A stretch of 64,000 bases of DNA from Cohnella lubricantis (GTDB lineage: Bacteria > Bacillota > Bacilli > Paenibacillales > Paenibacillaceae): contig NZ_JACJVN010000009.1 of the NCBI RefSeq assembly GCF_014212015.1, forward strand, positions 1 through 64,000, read 5' to 3'. Both the position numbers and the translations under genes were made by a program. This document shows, piece by piece, positions 8,184-15,998 of the stretch (its first letter is position 1; each line of letters starts with the position of its first letter). A model generated the notes under the pieces. That model worked only from the letters and a program-made list of their open reading frames with translations. It was not told where the DNA came from and did no database searches.

Positions 8184-10871
8184 ATGGGGAATGACCGTCA
8201 GAAGGTGCTTCTGATCGACGGCAACAGCATCGTGTATCGGGCTTTCTTCGCGATGCCGCCGCTGACGAACAGCAGTGGATTACATACGAACGCGGTATTC
8301 GGCTTCACGACGATGCTGCTCAAGGTCATGGAAGAGGAGAAGCCGACGCATCTGCTCGTCGCGTTCGACGCGGGCAAGGTGACGTTCCGGCACGAAGGCT
8401 ACGGCGAGTACAAGGGCGGCCGGCAGAAGACGCCGCCGGAGCTGTCCGAGCAGTTCCCGCTGCTCAAGGAGCTGCTGAGCTCCTTCTCGATCGCGCAGTT
8501 CGAGCTGGGCGGCTACGAGGCGGACGACATCATCGGCACGCTCTCGCGAATGGCCGAAGAGAAGGACATCGAGACGGTTGTCGTCTCCGGCGACAAGGAC
8601 ATGCTTCAATTAGCATCGGAAAAGGTAACTGTGCTGCTCACCCGCAAGGGAGTCAGCGAAGTCGAACGGTACTCGCCCGAGGCAGTCGGAGAGCGATACG
8701 GGCTGACCCCGCAGCAGATTATTGACTTGAAGGGTCTCATGGGCGACGCCTCCGACAACATTCCGGGCATTCCGGGCGTCGGCGAGAAGACGGCGCTGAA
8801 GCTGCTGGCGGAATACGGTACGGTCGAGAATGTGCTCGCGCATATGGGCGAGATCAAGGGCAAGCTCGGCGAGAACGTGCGAGCGCACGAAGAGGACGCG
8901 CGGATGAGTAAGCGGCTCGCGACGATCTTCCGCGAGGTGCCGCTGGAACGGACGCTGGACGAGCTGCGCTGGAGCGGCTATGACGCGGCGGAGCTCGCGG
9001 CCGCGCTGCGCAAGCTCGAGTTCAAGTCGCTCATCGAGCGGCTCGACCTGAGCGCGGCGGCGGTCGGCGCCGCAGACGCGGATGCGGCCGGAGCGGCTGC
9101 CGGACAGGCCGCCTACGAGACGGTATGGGTCGCTGGCGCAGCGGATTGGCAAGCGCTGAATGAAGCGCTGCCGCAGGCGGAGGCGCTGCTTGTGGAGTCG
9201 CATGGCGACAACCCGCACCAGGGCGAAGGCATTGGCCTCGGCATTGCGGCGGAGGGATGCATATTCGTCGTGCCTTACGCGGCGCTGGCATCGGAAGAGG
9301 CGAAGCCGCTGCGCGATTGGCTGGCCGATGAGCAAGCCGCCAAGACCGGCTATGACCTGCATCGGGCGGAGCTCGTGCTGGCGCGGTCCGGCATCGCGCT
9401 TCGGGGGCTCGCGTTCGACGTGCAGCTCGCCGCGTATCTGCTCGATCCGACGGAGGCCGATCCGTCGCTCGTCGGGCTTCTTCAGCGGCACGGGCTGCCT
9501 GTGATCGCCGCGGACGAAGCGGTGTTCGGCAAGGGCGCGAAGTTCCGCGTGCCGGAAGACGAGGCGCTCGCCGCCCATCTGGCGGCGAAGACGGACGCGA
9601 TCCGGCGGCTCGCGGCTCCGCTCGCCGAGGAGCTGGACAAGGCGGGCATGAGGACGCTCTACTACGAGCTGGAGCAGCCGCTGTCGGTCATTCTCGCGGG
9701 CATGGAGAAGCAGGGGATCAGCGTGCGGGCCGAGGCGTTAGAGGAGCTGGGCAAGGAGTTCCAGGTTGGGATCGAGCGGACGATGGCGGAGATCTACCGT
9801 CTGGCGGGCTGCGAGTTCAACATCGGGTCTACGAGGCAGCTCGGTGAAGTGCTTTTCGACAAATTAGGCCTCCCCGTTATCAAGAAGACGAAGACCGGCT
9901 ATTCGACGGACGCCGAAGTACTGGAGAAGCTGGAGCCGTATCACGAGATCGTGCGCCTCATCCTGCATTATCGGACGCTGACGAAGCTGCAATCGACGTA
10001 CATTGAAGGGCTGCTGAAGGAGATTCGGCCGGAGGACGGCAAGATTCATACGTATTACCGTCAGACGATCGCGGCGACGGGACGGCTGAGCAGCCAGTAC
10101 CCGAACCTTCAGAACATCCCGATCCGGCTGGAGGAAGGACGCCAGATTCGGAAGGCGTTCGTGCCTTCCGAGGAGGGCTGGCTCATTCTCGCGGCGGACT
10201 ATTCGCAGATCGAGCTGCGGGTGCTGGCGCATATCTCCGGCGACGAAGGGCTGAAGGAAGCGTTCCGCAACGAGATGGACGTCCATACGAAGACGGCGAT
10301 GGACGTGTTCGGCGTGACTGCGGATCAAGTCGATTCGAACATGCGGCGGCAGGCGAAGGCGGTCAACTTCGGCATCGTGTACGGCATCAGCGATTACGGC
10401 CTGTCGCAGAACTTGAACATCACGCGCAAGGAAGCGGCCGCGTTCATCGATCAATACTTCGGCGCCTTCCCTGGCGTGAGACGTTACATGGACGACATCG
10501 TCGCGCAGGCGAAGCAGGACGGCTATGTCACGACGCTGCTGGAACGGCGGCGTTATCTGCCGGACATTCGCGCGTCGAACTTCAACCTGCGGTCGTTCGC
10601 GGAGCGCACGGCGATGAACACGCCGATTCAAGGTACTGCGGCGGACATTATCAAGCTCGCGATGGTGCGGATGGACGAGACGTTGAAGTCGCGCGGGCTG
10701 CGCAGCCGGATGCTGCTCCAGGTGCACGACGAACTTGTCTTCGAAGTGCCGCCGGAGGAGCTGGAGATGATGAAGGAGCTGGTGCCGAAGGTGATGGCGG
10801 AAGCATTCCCGCTTGATGTGCCGCTTAAGGCGGACGTGAACTTCGGCGTCAACTGGTACGAAGCCAAATAG
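8184..10871 (+). CDS. polA: DNA polymerase I
   Basis: Repair and Okazaki-fragment polymerase, 895 residues. The order is typical: a 5'-3' exonuclease domain at 1-290 (LLIDGNSIVYRAFF, GYEADDIIGT, SGDKDMLQL), a central 3'-5' exonuclease-like domain at about 310-480 lacking the DxE catalytic motif, as in other Bacillales Pol I, and the polymerase domain at about 490-895 with motif A (DYSQIELR), the O-helix RRQAKAVNFGIVYG and motif C (QVHDELVFEV). GGAGAAGGTGG precedes the ATG. A strong terminator follows the stop, then mutM. Confidence 0.97.
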   Translation: MGNDRQKVLLIDGNSIVYRAFFAMPPLTNSSGLHTNAVFGFTTMLLKVMEEEKPTHLLVAFDAGKVTFRHEGYGEYKGGRQKTPPELSEQFPLLKELLSSFSIAQFELGGYEADDIIGTLSRMAEEKDIETVVVSGDKDMLQLASEKVTVLLTRKGVSEVERYSPEAVGERYGLTPQQIIDLKGLMGDASDNIPGIPGVGEKTALKLLAEYGTVENVLAHMGEIKGKLGENVRAHEEDARMSKRLATIFREVPLERTLDELRWSGYDAAELAAALRKLEFKSLIERLDLSAAAVGAADADAAGAAAGQAAYETVWVAGAADWQALNEALPQAEALLVESHGDNPHQGEGIGLGIAAEGCIFVVPYAALASEEAKPLRDWLADEQAAKTGYDLHRAELVLARSGIALRGLAFDVQLAAYLLDPTEADPSLVGLLQRHGLPVIAADEAVFGKGAKFRVPEDEALAAHLAAKTDAIRRLAAPLAEELDKAGMRTLYYELEQPLSVILAGMEKQGISVRAEALEELGKEFQVGIERTMAEIYRLAGCEFNIGSTRQLGEVLFDKLGLPVIKKTKTGYSTDAEVLEKLEPYHEIVRLILHYRTLTKLQSTYIEGLLKEIRPEDGKIHTYYRQTIAATGRLSSQYPNLQNIPIRLEEGRQIRKAFVPSEEGWLILAADYSQIELRVLAHISGDEGLKEAFRNEMDVHTKTAMDVFGVTADQVDSNMRRQAKAVNFGIVYGISDYGLSQNLNITRKEAAAFIDQYFGAFPGVRRYMDDIVAQAKQDGYVTTLLERRRYLPDIRASNFNLRSFAERTAMNTPIQGTAADIIKLAMVRMDETLKSRGLRSRMLLQVHDELVFEVPPEELEMMKELVPKVMAEAFPLDVPLKADVNFGVNWYEAK

Positions 10872-10879
10872 CGGCGGGG

Positions 10880-10907
10880 AAGTCCGAACCGGTGGTTCGG
10901 GCTTTTC
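10880..10907 (+). terminator. Rho-independent terminator after polA
   Basis: AAGTCCGAACC, loop GGT, GGTTCGGGCTT, then a short T run. The 11-bp stem starts 9 bases after the polA stop. mutM, 50 bases on, therefore probably has its own promoter (TATATAAT at about 10913-10920) or depends on read-through. Confidence 0.8.
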
Positions 10908-10958
10908 CTATCCTATATAATGAGAGAAGCTCATATGTTAGTAAGGAGGGAATTGACA

Positions 10959-11909
10959 ATGCCGGAGCTTCCGGAGGTCGAGACGGTGCGGCGCACCTTG
11001 AATAGCTTGATTACCGGGAAGACAATCCGCCAAGTGACGGCGACCCTGCCGCGCATACTGCAGCGTCCGGACGATCCCGACGCCTTCGCAGCGACGCTGG
11101 AGGGACATACCTTCCTCGGCGTGGAGAGACGCGGAAAGTTTCTGCGGTTCGTCATGGACGGGCTGGTGCTCGTCTCCCATCTGCGGATGGAGGGACGCTA
11201 CGGCGTCTACCGCGATGACGAGCCTGTGGAGCCGCATACGCATGTTATATTTCATTTTACCGACGGTACGGCATTGCGATATAAGGACGTTCGTCAGTTC
11301 GGAACGATGCATCTGTTCGCGCCGGGAGAGGAATTCCGTTCCGCACCGCTGAAGAAGCTTGGTCTGGAGCCGCTGGACGAGTCGTTCACCTATGAAGCGT
11401 TCGTCAAGGCGCTTGGGAAGCGAACCACGAAGATAAAGCCTCTGCTGCTGAACCAGGAGGTTATCGTCGGGCTTGGCAATATCTATGTCGACGAGGCGCT
11501 GCACTTGGCGCGCATTCACCCGGAACGGGCGGCCGACACGCTGACGGGCCCCGAGAAGAAGCGGCTGTACGAAGCGATCTGGAGCACTTTAAGCTCGGCG
11601 GTGGAAGCCGGCGGCTCTTCGGTCAAGTCGTATGTGAACGGACAGGGCGAGATGGGCATGTTCCAGCACCGGCTCCGAGCTTACGGCCGGACGGGCGAGC
11701 CTTGCGGCGAGTGCGGGACGCCGATCGTCAAGTCTATCGTCGGAGGCCGCGGCACGCACGTCTGCCCGAAGTGCCAGAAGGCTCCGAAGGGAAGCGGAGC
11801 CGCGGCGAAGAGCGCATCGGAATCGCGGCCAACGGCGAGAACGAAGGCGAATTCGGTCAAACTTCGGCTGGATGGGCAGGATCGGGCGTCCCCTTTGTCG
11901 AAATCATAA
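10959..11909 (+). CDS. mutM: Formamidopyrimidine-DNA glycosylase
   Basis: Base-excision repair enzyme that removes 8-oxoguanine and nicks the abasic site. The start is the ATG giving MPELPEVETVRR, in which Pro2 and Glu3 are the catalytic residues after Met removal; AAGGAGGG lies just upstream. H2TH-region sequence (VGLGNIYVDEAL) and a C-terminal zinc finger (CGECGTP, then CPKC) are present. At 316 residues it is about 40 longer than usual: after the zinc finger comes a Lys/Ser/Ala-rich tail (KGSGAAAKSASESRPTARTK) that looks disordered. coaE follows closely. Confidence 0.96.
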   Translation: MPELPEVETVRRTLNSLITGKTIRQVTATLPRILQRPDDPDAFAATLEGHTFLGVERRGKFLRFVMDGLVLVSHLRMEGRYGVYRDDEPVEPHTHVIFHFTDGTALRYKDVRQFGTMHLFAPGEEFRSAPLKKLGLEPLDESFTYEAFVKALGKRTTKIKPLLLNQEVIVGLGNIYVDEALHLARIHPERAADTLTGPEKKRLYEAIWSTLSSAVEAGGSSVKSYVNGQGEMGMFQHRLRAYGRTGEPCGECGTPIVKSIVGGRGTHVCPKCQKAPKGSGAAAKSASESRPTARTKANSVKLRLDGQDRASPLSKS

Positions 11910-11982
11910 GAACAAGCACCATGATCCGCGTCGGATTGTGGGCAAACGGAAGCAGCCAGCGAATGAAGAAGAGGTGCATCAG

Positions 11983-12579
11983 GTGAATATCGGACTGACA
12001 GGCGGAATCGCCGCTGGCAAGAGCACCGTCAGCCGAATGCTGACGGACCGCGGAGCGGCCCTTGTCGACTTGGATCAAATCGCCAGAGAAGTGGTGAGTC
12101 CGGGGCAAGAGCCGCTGCGGCTTATCGCTGAGCGCTTCGGTCCGGCCGTCCTAAGCGCTGACGGGACGCTGAACCGAGCGAAGCTCGGCGAGATTGTGTT
12201 CTCGGACGATGCCGAGCGCAAAGCGCTCGAAGCGATTACGCATCCGGCGATCCGGGCGCGAATGCTGCAGCTTATGGAAGCGTTCCAGCGCGAACGGCCG
12301 GAGCAGCTGGTCGTGGTTGACGTCCCGCTGCTATTCGAGTCGGGGCTCCAATCTTATTTTCAACAAATCATGGTCGTTTATGTTCCGAGATTTGTACAAT
12401 TGGAGCGGCTCATGAAGCGCAGCGGATTGGCGGTGGACGAGGCGAATCGGCGGATCGACGCACAGATGGACATTGAGGAGAAGCGGCGGCTGGCGGATAT
12501 TGTCATCGACAATTCAGGCGGCCTCGAGGAGACGGCGGAGCAAGTCGAGCGGTTCTGGCGGGGCAAAGGATTGGCATGA
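11983..12579 (+). CDS. coaE: Dephospho-CoA kinase
   Basis: Last enzyme of coenzyme A synthesis, phosphorylating the ribose 3'-OH of dephospho-CoA. I chose the GTG at 11983 because it begins the canonical VNIGLTGGIAAGKST P-loop and has GAGGTG six bases upstream. This gives 198 residues, the usual size. An earlier in-frame start at 11872 lies inside mutM and would add 37 unrelated residues. DVPLLFESG is another family signature. The stop overlaps the next ATG (ATGA). Confidence 0.96.
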   Translation: MNIGLTGGIAAGKSTVSRMLTDRGAALVDLDQIAREVVSPGQEPLRLIAERFGPAVLSADGTLNRAKLGEIVFSDDAERKALEAITHPAIRARMLQLMEAFQRERPEQLVVVDVPLLFESGLQSYFQQIMVVYVPRFVQLERLMKRSGLAVDEANRRIDAQMDIEEKRRLADIVIDNSGGLEETAEQVERFWRGKGLA

Positions 12580-13157
12580 AGAAGAACAGCAACGCGAAGA
12601 GTAAACGAAGAAGAGTTGTCCTGCTGCTTCTGATCATTATCGTCGGACTGCTCTTCATTCAATCGGAATGGCTTGGCAGAACGATCTATCCGATATACTA
12701 TAAGGAAGAAATCAAACAAAGCGCTGAATTGTACGAGCTGGATCCGCTCCTGATCGCTTCCATCATTCGGGTGGAGTCGAATTACAAACCCAGAGCGGTA
12801 TCGCCCAAGGGCGCCATCGGCATTATGCAGCTGATGCCGGACACGGCAGAGTGGATTCTGTCCCATGACAACTTCGGTTCGATCTCGCTTGACGATATCG
12901 GGCGCCAGCCGGAAGCGGGCATTCGAATCGGCACTTGGTACATGAAGGATCTGCTGCGGCAATTCGACGGGAATCTGGTCGTATCGCTGGCCGCGTACAA
13001 TGCGGGTCCGGGGAAGGTACGGCAATGGCTGAAGGACCGGACGTGGGACGGCAAGGCGGAGTCGGTCGCCGATATTCCCTATGGGGAGACAAGACAGTAT
13101 GTGCAGAAGGTTCTCCATTACTACAATAAGTACAAGGAAGTTCATAAGGACTTATAA
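12576..13157 (+). CDS. Membrane-anchored lytic transglycosylase
   Basis: Predicted to cleave peptidoglycan glycan strands by non-hydrolytic transglycosylation at the cell surface. The 193-residue protein has a basic N-terminus and one membrane segment (about 14-32, VVLLLLIIIVGLLFI), then a compact SLT domain with the catalytic Glu in SIIRVESNYKP, followed by GAIGIMQLMP and SLAAYNAGPGKV. The layout matches Bacillus YjbJ-type enzymes. It is translationally coupled to coaE by a 4-base overlap, an arrangement I recall from related genomes but could not check. Confidence 0.9.
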   Translation: MKKNSNAKSKRRRVVLLLLIIIVGLLFIQSEWLGRTIYPIYYKEEIKQSAELYELDPLLIASIIRVESNYKPRAVSPKGAIGIMQLMPDTAEWILSHDNFGSISLDDIGRQPEAGIRIGTWYMKDLLRQFDGNLVVSLAAYNAGPGKVRQWLKDRTWDGKAESVADIPYGETRQYVQKVLHYYNKYKEVHKDL

Positions 13158-13178
13158 CGCGCGTTTGCCCGTCTAACA

Positions 13179-13219
13179 AGAGAAAGCCTTGAAGCCGCAA
13201 GGGCTTCAAAGCTTTTCTC
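13179..13219. terminator. Bidirectional terminator
   Basis: GCCTTGAAGCC and GGGCTTCAAAGC form the stem, with A-rich flank on one side and TTTTCTCCTTT on the other. It lies between the convergent transglycosylase (+) and SASP (-) genes and can serve both. Confidence 0.75.
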
Positions 13220-13238
13220 CTTTATCGTTTACTGAACA

Positions 13239-13460
13239 TTACCTAAATTGACCGGCAAGTTGCTGCTCGGCGATCTGAACCAGACGTTTCGTGATTTGGC
13301 CCCCGATATGGCCCGTATCGCGCGTTACCATGTTACCGTAGTAACCGTCTTGCGGCAGGGTGATACCGAGTTCTTGCGCCACTTCATACTTCAATTGGTC
13401 CAGCGCGCCGATCGCTTGAGGGACGACCAGCTGATTGCTGCTACGGGATCCTGCGCCCAT
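13239..13460 (-). CDS. Small acid-soluble spore protein, alpha/beta type
   Basis: Spore-core DNA-binding protein that protects DNA from UV and is degraded on germination. The 73 residues carry the family signature: LVVPQAIGALDQLKYEVAQE, GYYG, RDTGHIGGQITKRLV, with the GPR protease cleavage region in KYEVAQELG. AAGGAGGTGAAC precedes the ATG. Expression in the forespore under sigma-G is expected from the family; I did not identify the promoter. This gene is the clearest sign that the organism makes endospores. Confidence 0.95.
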   Translation of the reverse strand: MGAGSRSSNQLVVPQAIGALDQLKYEVAQELGITLPQDGYYGNMVTRDTGHIGGQITKRLVQIAEQQLAGQFR

Positions 13461-13585
13461 TGTTGTTCACCTCCTTGCGGTTGGTACAAGTATTATGACC
13501 AATCTGCTAAGCTTCATGTAATCACCTGTTTGGGAAATATCGGATAACGATATTTAGCAAGGCGAATCGGAAGGAGATGAGAAGC

Positions 13586-14047
13586 GTGAGATGCCCTTTC
13601 TGCGACTTTAACGGAACGAAGGTGCTGGATTCGCGGCCGGCCAACGACAACAAGTCGATCCGCCGCCGGCGTGAGTGCGAGCAGTGCAGCCGCAGATTCA
13701 CGACGTTCGAGATGGTTGAAGAGACGCCGCTGATCGTCATTAAGAAGGATGGCGGACGCGAGGAATTCAGCCGGGACAAAGTGCTCCGCGGGCTGCTGCG
13801 CTCTTGCGAGAAGCGCCCGGTGTCGATCGAGCAGCTCGAAGTGATCGTGTCGAACGTAGAGCGGGAGCTGCGGAATACCGCGAATCCGGAGATCGAGAGC
13901 CGCGTCATCGGCGAGCTGCTCATGGAGCAGCTGTACGCTGTCGACGAAGTCGCATACGTCCGGTTCGCTTCTGTGTACCGGCAGTTCAAGGACATCAACA
14001 TGTTCCTGAAGGAGCTTAATTCGCTCATTAATAAGCACGGCATATAA
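13586..14047 (+). CDS. nrdR: Transcriptional repressor NrdR
   Basis: Zn-ribbon/ATP-cone repressor of ribonucleotide reductase genes. From the GTG at 13586 it has 153 residues, with zinc cysteines C3, C6, C31 and C34, the [16 protein letters not shown] segment and an ATP-cone ([19 protein letters not shown]). An ATG at 13577 directly abuts the AAGGAG ribosome site, too close to be used. The GTG lies 9 bases from it and gives the standard MRCPFC start. Confidence 0.96.
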   Translation: MRCPFCDFNGTKVLDSRPANDNKSIRRRRECEQCSRRFTTFEMVEETPLIVIKKDGGREEFSRDKVLRGLLRSCEKRPVSIEQLEVIVSNVERELRNTANPEIESRVIGELLMEQLYAVDEVAYVRFASVYRQFKDINMFLKELNSLINKHGI

Positions 14048-14067
14048 GGGATAAAGTTTGAAAATAG

Positions 14068-14095
14068 TTGACATGCCTTTTGCTCTTGTGATACA
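14068..14095 (+). promoter_or_regulatory. Sigma-A promoter for the tRNA pair
   Basis: TTGACA, 16 bases, then GATACA with an upstream TG (extended -10), about 40 bases before tRNA-Ala. Confidence 0.65.
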
Positions 14096-14134
14096 CTCTT
14101 TCTTGTCGCCAAGATAGCTTGCGGCAAGATTTAT

Positions 14135-14210
14135 GGGGAATTAGCTCAGCTGGGAGAGCGCATCGCTGGCAGCGATGAGGTCAGGGGTTCGATCCCCCTA
14201 TTCTCCACCA
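14135..14210 (+). tRNA. tRNA-Ala (GGC)
   Basis: A 76-base cloverleaf with the acceptor stem GGGGAAT/ATTCTCC, D-arm AGCTCAGCTGGGAGAGC, anticodon stem CATCG/CGATG around loop CTGGCAG (anticodon GGC), T-arm GGTTCGATCCC and an encoded CCA end. Confidence 0.96.
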
Positions 14211-14223
14211 AGTCCCATCATAT

Positions 14224-14299
<76 letters not shown>

Positions 14300-14316
14300 T
14301 ATCTTTAAACGCGGAA

Positions 14317-14339
14317 GCGGCAGCGATGCCGTTTTTTTT
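14317..14339 (+). terminator. Terminator of the tRNA operon
   Basis: CGGCA, loop GCGA, TGCCG, then eight T residues. Confidence 0.8.
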
Positions 14340-14471
14340 GTTGTTTTTATCCGCCATAAATCCACTTTTCTCGCCAAATTCAGAATTTTCCTCCTATTTA
14401 TTGACAATAGTAGGACAAAAGCCTTATCCTTTAAATAGGGGGCAATGCGGAAGCGGCGGAGGGATTTGAAG

Positions 14472-14939
14472 ATGTTGAACCGAAGGGATCTCTTGATCTC
14501 ATACACGAGTAATTTTACGACTCACCACCGTATATTCGTGGCGGAATGGAACAGACGCAACACGACTGAAATCACCTATGCCCAGGGTATGATCTTGAAC
14601 TTATTAGCGGCGGAAGGACCGAAGCAAGCCAAAGAACTTATTCGAGACGTTATGATTACTTCCGGCGGAATTACATCGATTGCCAATAAACTGGTGGACC
14701 GCGGGTTGATACGCCGTTCCAGAGCGGATCACCAGGATCGCAGAGCTGTTATTCTGGAAATAACCGATGCAGGACGAGACATGCTGAAGATTCTTGATCA
14801 GATCAGGGACGAGACGCTTGATTCGATTTTTAATTGTCTGTCAGATGCGGAGATTGCATTCTTGGAGCGCATCTATTGGAGATTAAACATGGACGGCCGG
14901 ATAGGCACTCAGGATAAGGTAGCCCGAAGCTCCGTTTGA
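14472..14939 (+). CDS. MarR-family transcriptional regulator
   Basis: Winged-helix regulator of 155 residues from the ATG at 14472, which has GGAGGG upstream; an ATG at 14445 would put that site inside the gene. The HTH is around EGPKQAKELIRDVMITSGGITSIANKL. The wing DHQDRRAVILEITDAGRDML is highly typical of MarR proteins. A TTGACA at about 14401 may be its -35. Just downstream is a decayed NADPH-dependent FMN reductase, a common partner and target of MarR regulators, so its original target may be lost. Confidence 0.88.
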   Translation: MLNRRDLLISYTSNFTTHHRIFVAEWNRRNTTEITYAQGMILNLLAAEGPKQAKELIRDVMITSGGITSIANKLVDRGLIRRSRADHQDRRAVILEITDAGRDMLKILDQIRDETLDSIFNCLSDAEIAFLERIYWRLNMDGRIGTQDKVARSSV

Positions 14940-14959
14940 AGCTTCGCGCTTTCTATGAA

Positions 14960-15128
14960 AAGTTGGAAATATCTGATCCTTGGAACAACAAAGCTGCAGG
15001 CATCGTCAGCTACGGATCGACGGGAGGAGCCCGCGCTGCGGAACATCTCCGCGGAATTCTGGGCGAGCGTCAACGTGATGCTGGATCAACTGGTTGCATG
15101 GAGCGGCGCATTGAAGACGTTGAGATAA
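14960..15128 (+). pseudogene. Remnant of an NADPH-dependent FMN reductase
   Basis: Two pieces of one protein family survive in different frames. The first reads WNNKAAGIVSYGSTGGARAA followed by EHLRGIL, the flavin-binding region of NADPH-dependent FMN reductases. After a deletion the reading continues in the next frame as VNVMLDQLVAWSGALKTLR and a TAA at 15126-15128, which matches the normal C-terminus. The N-terminal half and the stretch between the pieces are missing. The first frame stays open to 15226 but its tail is not protein-like. It directly follows the MarR gene. Confidence 0.75.
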
Positions 15129-15162
15129 CGAGATGCTCCGATATGGAAACATCTTATACAAG

Positions 15163-15188
15163 ACTCCCGCTTAGGCGGGAGTTTTCTT
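15163..15188 (+). terminator. Rho-independent terminator
   Basis: ACTCCCGC, loop TTAG, GCGGGAGT, then TTTCTTT. It follows the FMN reductase remnant and probably once ended the MarR-reductase operon. Confidence 0.8.
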
Positions 15189-15562
15189 TATCCATCGATG
15201 AAAATATAGGAAAAAAAGCTCGTTGACAGCGGCTGATCCAAAAGTAATAATTACCTGTGGTTCGAATTTCCTATCGCAAAATGATTTATCAGATAGGGCA
15301 ATGCTTTTTTTCTATATGTTGTCACTCTCCTATTTAAGCTTACAGGCAGCCAGGATCGACATTAGGAATGGGAAGGTGATGGAAATGACAATCAATGTCC
15401 TCATGTACGGTTGCTCCTCAATGAAGCAGATCAAGCGCGAGATCCCCCTCGTTCGCCGCTATTTGTCTTTGTCCTCCTAACCCCGATCCTCCATTCATTC
15501 CTTGACGCATGTATGCGAAAAGAGCAATAAACAACACGGAATACGGAAGGAGGATGCTTGCG
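15189..15562 (+). other. Intergenic leader upstream of cheW
   Basis: This AT-richer stretch of about 370 bases has a good sigma-A-type promoter: TTGACA at 15223-15228, 17 bases, AATAAT at 15246-15251. An ORF of 31 codons (ATG at 15385, GGAAGGTG upstream, stop at 15480) could make a small peptide, but it resembles nothing I recognise and may only be leader RNA. No sigma-D motif was found. Confidence 0.4.
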
Positions 15563-15985
15563 TTGTCTGAAATGGAACAGTATGTAGAGTTCGGTATCGG
15601 AAACGAGAATTACGCCATCCGAATATCGGAAGTGCACGAGATTATCCGAATGCAAGATATTACGGAGATTCCCAACGGTCCTTCTTATGTGAAGGGCGTT
15701 ATTAATTTGCGGGGCCGAATCGTTCCGGTGATCGGTCTGCGGGAAATGTTCGGACTTCCAGATAAGGAGTTCGGCAAAGCGACCCGAATCGTGGTTCTTA
15801 ACCATCTAGAAGAATTCATCGGCATCGTGGTGGATCGCGTGAATCAAGTAGTCTCGTTCGAGAATACGCAGCCCCCGCCTGATCGGATCGGCGGACTGAA
15901 CGGCAACTTATTCACCGGCATCGGCATCTCCTCCACGGGGTTGGTTGGCATCCTCAAATTAGACGAAGTGCTCCTTCGGAATTAG
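15563..15985 (+). CDS. cheW: Chemotaxis coupling protein CheW
   Basis: Adaptor linking chemoreceptors to CheA. Single CheW domain, 140 residues: FGIGNENYAIRISEVHEIIR, IPNGPSYVKGVINLRGRIVPVI and GIVVDRVNQVVSF are family-typical. I prefer the TTG at 15563, nine bases from GGAGG; the ATG at 15554 abuts that site. cheA starts 14 bases after the stop and a receptor gene follows. Confidence 0.93.
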   Translation: MSEMEQYVEFGIGNENYAIRISEVHEIIRMQDITEIPNGPSYVKGVINLRGRIVPVIGLREMFGLPDKEFGKATRIVVLNHLEEFIGIVVDRVNQVVSFENTQPPPDRIGGLNGNLFTGIGISSTGLVGILKLDEVLLRN

Positions 15986-15998
15986 GGGAGGGGCTCGA

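Noticed and set aside
15223-15480. 85-codon ORF starting in the promoter before cheW
   Set aside because: Its start is the -35 TTG itself, so it could not be made from that promoter; only the internal 31-codon ORF is a weak possibility.
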